Below, piece by piece: positions 10,524 to 22,492 of a stretch of 64,000 nt of DNA. Every line of letters begins with the position of its first letter. The first letter of the stretch is position 1. This stretch comes from Antedon mediterranea. Taxonomy: Eukaryota > Echinodermata > Crinoidea > Comatulida > Antedonidae. Where the stretch lies: positions 13,247,001-13,311,000 of the forward strand of contig NC_092680.1 of NCBI RefSeq assembly GCF_964355755.1. Direction: 5' to 3'. Below the pieces are notes generated by a model. It was not told the origin of the DNA. It did no database searches and worked only from the letters and a program-made list of their open reading frames with translations. The position numbers were made by a program, and so were the translations under genes.

Positions 10524-13500
10524 GTGAGTCTAAAATATTAATCATAATTTCTTATTTAATTAATAATACTAAAAGTATTCACTACTCATTAGACTGTATT
10601 CTTCACATTGACACACGACATGATAGCAAATTAACATGTCATTCAATATTGATAAACAGACTGGAATCAACCTGAGGGTACAAAATCTTATTTGCATGTT
10701 GTTTTTATATGATCTAGATTTACTTTTAAGTTAAACAAATTCACATTATAATGTACCGGTAACATTACCAACTTTACTTTCTTTTAAAAAAATATTTAGA
10801 CCATCAATATTCATTAGATACTGTAGATAATAAGTTTTACCCTATTGAATTTATATCTTACTATTTCTATGGTACTCAACTATTTACAAATCTGTTTGGC
10901 TTTTATTAAAGTTTGTTAGAAAATATTTTTAAATTTTACCATGTACCATGTAATGCTTTTAAGAAACTCAGCCCTAAAACTCTTTTGGCTTACTTCACAT
11001 TCCACAAATAAACAAGACTGTAATAAGGTTTTTTCTTATGATTGTTTTTGGAACAATAAATGAATAAATGACTACTGAATATACCTTTTATATCAGTAAT
11101 ACAAAATTATAAAACAAAAGAAATACAAGGTAAAGAATTAAGGAACATTATATTGTTCTTATTTATATTTTATATCTGTAAATGTTGTTGAATGCAAGCT
11201 GCTGTAATTTCTTCTGATTGGAGTTAATAAAGTTTTTCTTATGTCTTATGTCAAAACATATACACCTAAGATAGGAATAATAAAAAAAATAACCAATACG
11301 TTGTATTGGTACCGATTAAATTGAATCCCTATTCTCTTTTTTTTTCATATGTTTGATTTTTTTAAATCGTTATTCTATTAAAAATGTAGTTAAACAAACC
11401 GAACCAAGAGAGCAATGCAACTACTGAAGTTTTACCTGAACCAAAAGTTCCCGAGTTACAGCTTGCGCACTTAACACCAGACGAGATTGCGGTCATACAA
11501 CATGTTCTACAAAAACAAAAACTCTTTGAAAAACAAACGGAAAATAAACGCATTATGATAGAGAACCAAATTCGACAACATGAAGCCCGGATCAATAGTA
11601 ATATAAAGAAACATTTAGACCTGCGATTGTGTAGGTTGTGTTTCCACGAGAAGTTCAATGACGGAATAGGACGAGTGTGTCATGACTGTAGACGTAGAGT
11701 TTGCTACTACTGTGGTTCATTCTACAAGCCAATCGAGAGTTTCAGTGTAGAGGTAATTATTCCAAAAGTTAAATTTTTATTTATTTATTTCAGCAATATT
11801 TTACGAGGGTGGTCCACCCAGCCGAAGATGATCATTAGCGACCCTCACACATAAATACAACATGATAAGACATAAACATGTAACAATAAATTAAATAAAT
11901 ATGATTTATAAAGATACACAAAATAAAATAAAGCGCAACAAAATTAGAATAAAAAAATTAATTAAAATCATCAAATTACTTTGTTGCCCGCGCTACAGTA
12001 TAGTTCAAAGATTTTTAAAACCAATAATCTTATCAACAGCAGAAAAGATGTTTTAATTAAAATAAATTAATCATTCATAAGTTAACGTTAACAAATTATA
12101 ATCGAGAGTTTCAGTGTAGAGGTAATTATTTCAAAAGTTGAATGATCAAATTACTTACAGTATAGTTTAAAGCTTTTAAAAACCAATTCACATGTAACGT
12201 TAACACGTTATAGGTAAGTTAAGAATATGACATTAGAAAGCGAACTATAATGCCTCGTTATAGACAGTGACAAGACATACCGTACATATAACAAATACGT
12301 TAATTCTAATCAGATCTCCATATTATTTTTATCCTTCATTTCATATTGCCACTTTCATAATGATACTGACTATGGTCTGAATAATTATTCTATCATTGTA
12401 TCTCTTGTGTCATCACACTGCGTATTAGGTGAAGGCGAAATGGCGCTGTCGACTGTGTTGCCTAAAACGTGAATTTCTATGCATGACGGGAAACTGGTAC
12501 CATGGTGACAAAGCACGGCCTGTTCTTAATGCAAAAACATTTGAATCCGTAGAAGTTGTTTCAGATAAGGTAATAAAAAAAATTCTTCTATAACTTAAGC
12601 AAAAATGAAAATACAATTATTATGAAAGTGCATTTTTCTGTTTCAACATTGTTAACACCGTCTGTTGTGTGTTTACTACAATTATTTAGAACACTAAGCT
12701 CAAAAATTGGTCCAAGTAAGCAGCAGCTCAAAGATTGGCACACACATAGGATTGTTTTTTTTTTTCCTGCTCATCTTTTTTCTTTAATTTATCAATTTTT
12801 ATATACTGATTTTTATTTTCTTTCTTTCATTATTTTTAATTAATTTATTTTGTATTTATTTTTTTCATAATATCTATTTTTAAAAGCAATCCCGCCAAAA
12901 GATTCTCATCTTTTTGGGATCCTGCCTTCATCCATTTATCAATTATCTCTTGTCATTATTGTTTTTGTTACTTTTTGTCTTTTGGACATAAATAAATGTT
13001 TTTTTAATTGAATTTAAATAGTCGAATTTTGCGAAATTTTAAATGATAATCATAATACTGTACCAGTTATTTACTACTATTATGCTAGGCCTATTCATAT
13101 TACAATCATAATAATAAATGTAACATGTTTTTTTTTACTTTAAGGAGGAACCACAGAAACCCCATAGTAGAAACAAATCCGGTGGCCATGCGTCCGGAGT
13201 GAAATCCGACACCGAAACATTAACATCATTAGATTCGTATTCGCAAGGAAATCGGCGGAAACAGTTTTGTCACCGTCGCCCGAGCAGACGACAGGAAGAG
13301 GAAAACATTGAAACTAGGTATGATCCTCATATGGATGACCCACGGAGACGAAAACGGTCGTACTGCCGTCGACGACGCCGACCCGGGGTCATCGCACAAA
13401 AGAATCCCATCGAGATTGCACGAGAATCGTCCGATACAGACGTTGAATCGTTCAACACTAGGTATCCCGGTAGACGGTGTAATGATGGTCATAGGTATCC

Positions 13501-16500
13501 TCGATCCAAAGAGGGTTACAACCATCAGAATTGTAGTCCTGATAGCGGTCTTGACCTACAGTCCGGTGAATATCAACACCAACAAAAACAACAGCAGAAA
13601 CATACTCAACAACAAAAACAGCAGCAGCAACAACAACAGCAACAACTTCACAATTCGTATAATACGTGCTCTTCGTTGTGGCAAAGGCGAAGAACTCGTT
13701 CCTTTGAGGCGAACGAAGAAGAAGCGCCGCAAATACCGTCCATCCGTATAGAAAAGGGCTCAGACAAATTGTCACCGGTAAGTTAATAAGTAATTGTTGA
13801 GATGTTGAGACAAAAATTTATCCTCCTAAAATGTCTTACATAAGATTACACTTTATTAAAAACATTTTTGTACTAATAACACATTAATTTTTGTAAAAAG
13901 AATTTGATTTAAACGTGGGTTCGTTACAGTGTGATAATACTCTTTATGTAGCTTGAAATATTGCTGAATATCTTCGAGATTAAGATTATCTCAATAAGTG
14001 CTGATTCACCCTAATAGTAATATATGGAATGGATTATCGGAATGTATTATTGTTGTTAACAATAGAGCATATTTCATTTATTTAGATGGGTGAATTAAAA
14101 GAAGTAGAGTACGTACTGCTAAGGAAGGACGTCAACGACCGTTCAGTACGCAGTAAGTATAATCTGTTAATAACAATTCCATATATGCTAATAAAGTTTA
14201 TAAATCGCAAATAGCTTGATTTCGCGAGGAACGTAATTGCACAATCCATGCTGAGAAGGATTTGGGAGCAAACGTCACGACGCGTACGCACAAACAACCA
14301 ATCACGTACGTGCGCGACGTGACGTTTGCTCCCAAACCCTTCCCATCATGCGTCGCGCATGCTATTTGCGATAAACCTTATGCTCTAGTTTCTTGTTACT
14401 TTACTAGTACTGTACAACAATAAATTAAGACACAGACTGGATACATTTTAAATAAGTATCAATAAAGGATAATTTCGAAATCAGATAAATGATTATTTCT
14501 GAAGAATACAACCTACACTACTTTCTAAGTCAAGAAAGATTACTTTAAACATTGAACTATAAAATATAAAAGAAGAAGAAAACTATATCAATATATGAAA
14601 ACTATTATGATTGTAAAACATAAACGTCTAATTTAGATAAAGAGTGTATAATTATATCAAACTGAGCTGATTAAACTACAATTTAAGGTTTGTGATGTTG
14701 TATTTTCTCCCTTATTTCAAGGAAACAAAATAGCGTACAAGTCAAACAGAGTCAGACTCGAATATCCAAGCATTGTGTAGAATATAGGATAGGTTTGATC
14801 AAATAATCTGTATTCAAATTTCCATATTTTTCTTTAAATTTCACTTTATACAGTATTATATTTTTGTTCTGTCTTTTATATATAAACATTTAAATGCCAT
14901 TATTAGTCAATTTAAACATTTACACTAAAATCATGGTTATTGATAATGATATAATGTTTCAAAAGCTCGTGGATTTGGTATGGAGATCATTAGTGGAAAG
15001 ATGCGTCCAGATGGTACACTGGTTACCGTAGTAACACGTGTGGTTGCAGGAGGTCCAGCGCATGTGCACGGAAATTTAAAATCTGGTAAATACATTTTTA
15101 TTATTGTTTCGATAGAGAAACATTGGGGCATGCGCACAAAGCCGTATACTCAAATGTCAACGTTTGATGTCACACATAGAACATAATCATAGTTACCGTA
15201 ATTAACTCAATAATAAGAGTCCTTGGAAATAATTATATTCATGTAACGTTAAAGTGGTTATAAATCATTCTCATATTGTATTTACATTTCTAAAGGTAAT
15301 AGATTTGCTTAACTAGCAATCTTAAACACTATTTAGGCATTACAAGGTAATAGCAACGAAATAATCAATTTCAGATAATAATTATGAAAGATACGTAAAG
15401 CACACTCTGATTAATATCTACTCTTTAGTGACCTGTAATCTAATCCATGGATTACCTCTATGTTTACAGTAAACCTTTTCTTTTGAGTGCGAATACTTAA
15501 TTGTACAACACACGAAAAAGGCTGACGGATCATGATAAATAATGTAATGATGATGACATTGACGATAATGATAATGATAATGATAGATGATGTAATGCTG
15601 ATAATGATGACGTTGATGATAATGATGATGATTATGATGATGGATGATGTAATGATGATAATTGTGAGGATAATGATGATAATGATGATGATAAAGACGA
15701 TGATAGTGATTATGACGATAATAATAATAATGATGATGATAATGATAATACTGATGATGATTATGATGATGATAATGATTATGATGATGATAATGATGGA
15801 TTATGTAATGATGATGATGATTACGAAGTTGAAGACGATGATTATGATGATGATGAGTTAATTACTGCCATTATATATATTTGTTTACTTGGCAGGTGAT
15901 CAAATATTAGAATGGAATGGTCATAATCTTCTCGACAAAACCTTTGAAGAGGCTTGCTCAATATTAGCGGATGAGTGTGATGTTTTGAAAATACTTGTTT
16001 TGAGATCAAGGTGTGTTTAATTCACATAGTAATTGTCATAAATACTTTATCACAGTAATTAGAAAGTCATGGGATATACAGAATAGACAAAATTACATTT
16101 TCAAACATGTTTTCACCCCATGAATTATTAATTGGTTTATAATAACAATGTGGGGATTTTAATATCCACACATTACTAAACCAAGAATGCATGAATAGAT
16201 GGATAGCAATAACCATTTATATCAACTTATTACATGTACTCATGCATGATTTAGTAAGTATTATATTTTTGTGTTAGCAGGCAAAACATAAAAAGAAATA
16301 TTTGTACACAATTTTGATTCCTGGATCATATCAAAATTAATTTTCTTCAAATAGTATTACCACTAAAAATACACAATTAAGAATATTCCGATATTGATCA
16401 ATTTGTTTATAAAAATATTACGTCAACTATATTATGGTATTTATTTCATTACCTTACATGAAGATAAACAAGATTGTATTTTTATTTCTAAGACATCATT

Positions 16501-19500
16501 CCAGACATAACAGTGTAGACAGAAATCGGCCAATGAGTTTGGTGGACACTGAGATTACAGCAAGAAGAAAAACAATTTCACGAAGTAACTAACTCTCTAC
16601 ATCAATCTCTCTTATAAACTTCCTTATATTAAAACAAATAAATGGAGAAATATTTCGTTAAATGATTTAAATATTTTTTCATTTTGCTGAAATGACTTTA
16701 GCTTATCGTCATTATTTGCAATGGAGTAAAATAGATTTTTCAATATACAACAAAAATATCACAGCAATATATCAGCATTACCATAATTGATTCTTATTTC
16801 TACTTTTCTTAGGCCTTCGCAATCAAGTAAATGCAGACCAGTATCGCCGTATTTTTCACGTTGACAGCTCAATACCAAGGCGCAAGATATCGTCTGCCAC
16901 AACTAGTCCTGTGACGTCACCAGTAAGTCGCCAGTCACCTGACCAAGGAGCAGCAACTCCTCCAGGTGGAAGTACTTCACCACAAAGTACAACGCCATCT
17001 ACGGTATGTAAAAATTAATTAAAATAAACAGCCAATTCTCGATATTGTATCAAAATCTGTACAGTATAGTATCATTGGCATCTTCTGTGTGCAGACCTTA
17101 GTCCTTATTCTAACCTTCCATTAATACAGGCTCACATGATAAACATGATACTGTATTACGACACTTGCCTATGATACTGGACAATTGTCTTATGTGGAGA
17201 TACATACAGAACTAAGAATAAATAAGTACTGGATTTCTTTACTGAAAACCGTAACGATGACAGCAGTGGATTTGTCTTTTCAAAAATCTAAAAAAATTCT
17301 ACTTCTAATTCATATATTTAAATCTATCATATCAAAGAATCTACTAACAGTGTCTGATCAAGCGAACGCAGAGGTCGTTGACATCAAGATGCCGATAACT
17401 GGTGAGATCCGACTAAGTGTACTGTACAAGGCAGCTGACAGAGAACTTGTTGTCCACACTCAAGAGGCGAAAGGCATCCAAGTACGTCATACAACGGGTG
17501 ACCCACAACTCCCTAATCCTTACATCAAAATAGATATGCTGCCTCATCGACGGTAAGTGTTATTAACATCACATAGAAGGTGTCAGCTATCTTAACGTTG
17601 GTTCTCCTGTGCACTCACAAATTTAATCCAACATTCGATAATAGTACGAAATACACGTGTGTGTATACTTTAATGGGGATCCTCTGACAGGGTTTATGTT
17701 CTATTGATCATAGTATCTATAATTTTGATGTTTTTGTCTATGTTACATCTCAATACCGTACTACACAGAGAATCGATACGACAACGAACGGCGACCGTGG
17801 ATGCTAGTCTATGTCCTGTCTGGAATAAAGTCTTTGTCTATAGCAACATTGATGAAAATAATGTGAGTAAAATCATTTAAAAAATAGATTATCAGCTGAT
17901 CACATTTTTCATTCCTATATCAGGCCTAATAACATAATTTAAACTAATTATATTTGAAGTGTATCTATTTAATGTCATGACAAACGTTTCCAAAATATAC
18001 TGTATTTAAAAAATGTATTATATCATGTACAAAATGTGTGGATTATTATTGTTATTTGTATGCATATAAATCAAAACACTATGTATAAAAGTTAAAAGTG
18101 TAAAAATCAGAAAATAACAAAAAGGAGTAGAAAACGGAAATTTAATGTACGAAAATGAAATGTAAATAAAATACGTATGAAAGATTGAATAAATAAAGCT
18201 GGTGGTTAACCACAAAAGAGAAAAACAAATCAAACAAAGTGTTTGGTACCATTAAAAATCACTGCATTCCTATTTGACGTTTAAATTATATAATAATAAA
18301 TATAAAAACGATTTTACGTGTATTATCTTCAATAGATCGATACATTTGGGCTTGAATTCACACTGTGGGATGATATACCGAAAAGAAGCAACACGTTTAT
18401 GGGAGAAGTAAGTCACTTCATTTAATCTTCAAGAAAATTTACCAAAATAAACACGGCACTGACGTGCTTGTAACGTTTCTATATTATCTATAGAAATTCA
18501 TTCATGCATTAAGTTCGTTACTATATCAAATGGTTGAAATCTTCCATTTAATATCTATGAACTAGCAATTCACATATAAAATGTAATCTTTAACTAGACG
18601 TTATGTCCACACAAAAATTAGGTTGGTTTTGCTGCGGTTTTGTACACTATAACTGATTTCTGCGTATACTTGAATAATCAAAATGTATACCTGGCCAGAA
18701 TAGTTTTAATATCTATAAATAACAATACAGATTCGACGACGTTTAATAGTATTTAGATATATTTAGCAAAGCTGATTGAAACCAATATAATTTCACTAAT
18801 TGCTGCAGAGTGTAGGTAAATTGCACAAGTAAAATCATTTATGTGACAATAAGTTTCTTCTGTTTCTATACATTTTAATTCTATATCTATGTTCGTAATG
18901 GAATCGTTATTTATTCGGCCTTCATGAATAAATTGATTTTATTTCGATAGATAAGATAGGGTAGGTGTTACAATTTACCTAATTATACTACAATGTTTCA
19001 TATGATTTATTTAGCAACATCTTCATACGGGATTACACGATCATGTAAAGAAAAACCTGTTTTGCATTATGGTCCTGTCCTAAATACAAAAAAATCAAGG
19101 GGAAAAACGAATGTTTAGTTTTGTTGATAAAAAATTAGATCGATATCTATAGCTTTGGTTGAAGCAATTGTTAGGAAATATTTAATTTCAGTTCATCTTT
19201 GAACGACGATTGTACTCGCACTGTAATTTATTTTGCGCGCCCAGATACTACGTTGTACACGTGTGTAGGCCTAGCATTGTGCCTCTTTATTTCCCCATGA
19301 CAATTTCTTTTATTTTACTGAGGGTTTTGATAAACAATTATAATATGTCTTCAGAGAATCAACATGAATTCTTTGTCCACATTCTGACGTAAATTGTACA
19401 GAATACTCTGCAGTAAACATACATTGAGAATATACCGTACTACCACATCCTCACCTACGCGGAATTTCTTTAGACCAGAGATCTGAACAATTTACGCAGG

Positions 19501-22360
19501 ATTGGTAAAACATCTAACTATTCTGTTTTACTTTTTTTTTTTATGTCTAGGTCTTGTTAGATTTAGCTGATTGTGACTTAAATGGACATTCACAATGGTA
19601 CAACCTTGTTGACCATGATGAAAACAGTGGACCTCTTCCAAAATCTTCTCCGGCAGAAGTCCGTAAAACGTCACCGTGTTTCACGCGTGGTCTTCCGTCC
19701 ATGCCAGCTCACGATAAAGTGAAGGAACTCTGGGAAAACGGTTACTTAACTCTGAGATCTCAAGGTGATAATATTCTGTTTATTTGTCCAAAATTTGGTC
19801 TTCTTTTTACCTTTTTTGGGGTAAGTCTACAGCCTAGTAAAACAACAGTTCTATGGAAGCCGCGCCGCCATTTCTACAGTATATCTATCATTATCAATAA
19901 TAAATATTAACTCGATATTTTAAAAGAAATTGTGCAACTAAGAGAATTAGTGACAGCCAAAAAAATAGCATATGTAATTTACATAGGAAATATATGTTAT
20001 AATAATTAATATTTTATATTACCAACATGAAAACCATAAATTACTGTATTAACAATATCAAGCTTACTGCAGCTGATATATAATGTCATCGGTCATGAAA
20101 ACTATCGTGCTTAGGGCACGAATTGATCGTTACATTACTACATTTTTTACACGGATATTGGATTTCGTTTCATAAGAACCTGCCACGAGAAATAATAATT
20201 TACCGTACAAGTCAAGTATGGCAAACCATACAACCTGCGGCAAGTCAATTGGATGTGAAGAAAATCTGAGACCAATATAATAATATAATACTGTATCATA
20301 TATTTGGAGAAGTCAACGTTGCATTATTTGCAAATCGTCGTAGTCAAATCATACGACTGAATTTGTATGAGAACAACACAATTATTATGTTGATGTATAT
20401 TTGATTTTATTAAACAGGCAATCGCAGCGGTAGTGACACGTCAATATGTAGCGCCCGTAGTGCCGACGAACACTGGCCCTACGATCGTTCATCCTTTACA
20501 TCGTCAACATTGCTGCCCTCACCGACAGTTGTTAAACAACTTACAGGTTTGTAACAAGATTATTGTTTTCTATTTTGTGCCAGCAACAAAGTGTATATAC
20601 TTATCTAGAAAGATCAGTTAACGAGTTTATTAAGATATGACAGTTATTGCCATATTTTGGAAGTTAATTAATCTAAAAAAAACGAAAGAGCTGGCAACTT
20701 TAACATGAACGGTACAACTGGTTGACACATGCGCGGTACTGTCTCTCGTACAATGACGTAACGACTAACTGATGACGAATTATAATGCATATCACTTAAT
20801 CATAATGGTGTTTTAATGTTTATTATACGCTACGAATATTCGTATTTATATGTTTATTATATTACAATCATACCGAAAACAAATATTGTTTTCTAATGTA
20901 GACTTCCATTTTTAACAGTTTGCACTGTCATCTTATATTACCATTTATATTGAATTTGAATCATACCTTATTTATTCGACATATCCATAAATATATTTCA
21001 TATATTAATATTATACATTTTTAAAAATCGAAATCGTCACGTTATATTTTTTTTTTCTTTTTTTAATCTTTTTCCGTTATATTATTATTCTAAATTATAT
21101 GTTGTCAAATAATATTAATTTCCACAGCCTTTCTGTACGCTTGTTCGCCTCCTCAGCTACCTGCGCAAACAGAACGAAGGAACTCAGTGTTATCTTACAG
21201 TGAGAGACAACATCTCTGCATTATTGTGTCCCTCTCAATTTTATCACTAAACTTTGTTTCTCGCTTGGACGAAATGCAAGGACGACGCACCGCGAGTAAA
21301 TTTAATCAATCACGGAGCGTGATCATCCGTTCGCTTGTGATTGGTCAAATCTCTTGCGTTACGTCATTGCGTTATTGCGTCCTACTAGTGGGGAACAAAG
21401 TATTTTTCAATCTCTCCTTACTTCCATTTGCCTTCCCAGGATCCATCATTGTTCATATCATTGATTTACATCTATCTTTTTTATCTTTTGTGGATCTTTT
21501 TATTTTGTTTAATGCCTGTTCCATTGGTTATCAGCACATGCCTAATTTTACAGTACTGGTACGGGATATCATTTTATTAATGCAAATAATAGAAAATAAA
21601 GTATAAAAGAATTTAAAAATCTACAGTAAATTTATTGACGAACTGTAAACACACATTTCTCTTTTAGTAGATACAAATTTTATGTTTTCGTTTCTTTTCA
21701 ATAATGAGTCATTCCCACGTATTTTTGGATGATTAAAAGGTTTAAGCTTATTAGATGCAATAATTGGTTGTTTGTATACCATTATTCTGTACTCATGTCC
21801 TCATGGCACAGCTAGAATGCCTGCCATATTCAATTTTCAAGTGGTTGATATTTCACCGAATATTGTTTTATAAGCGTGCCTTTAACCAACCCGCGACAAA
21901 ACATTCAATTATCTTCCTTTTGCAATAAGCACGTTTGTTTTACTGTTTTCTTTTCTCATTTTTATCATTCGTCAACTATCATCACAATGCTCTTTTACAT
22001 TAATGACATTCCCGTTGCCATGTGTTAGCCCGAAGCTATTTCCTTGCAGGTTCTAAGCCTAAGATAAAGGTCTTGGGTGCTGATTCAGTGCATGAATCGC
22101 ATGCCGGTGCAACGGCAGCAGGCTGCCTTTTCCGACCTCGCTCTTCTACCCTACCCATTTCAAGCTTGAGAAGAAGTGGTAAGAATACCTTAGCATGTTA
22201 TTCAAAACATGTCATTGGTTTTTGTTATTCCGTGTTCATTTATAAATACAGAATTGCATACACATTATTGCATCAATTTCCTGTAATCAGTCATTTCAAT
22301 AATAGGCCTAAACACTATGCATTTTCTCCAAGTAGCTAATGCCTATTTATAAATCTTATC

Positions 22361-22399
<39 letters not shown>

Positions 22400-22419
22400 T
22401 AATGTTTTTTGCCTGATTT

Positions 22420-22492
<73 letters not shown>

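Noticed and set aside
13308-13751. 147-codon plus-strand and overlapping minus-strand ORFs in RIM exon 4
   Set aside because: Out of phase with the flanking RIM exons; shadows of the real coding frame.
15532-15861. Met/Ile-rich ORF of 109 codons
   Set aside because: Translation of the GAT/AAT satellite inside RIM intron 6.
17185-17337. In-frame extension of the C2A exon to an upstream ATG
   Set aside because: The exon must receive phase 0 from exon 9, and the acceptor at 17336-17337 gives this; the upstream part is intron.
21187-21606. 139-codon ORF in RIM intron 15
   Set aside because: Covers a MITE and intron sequence and begins in a different frame at the end of exon 15.
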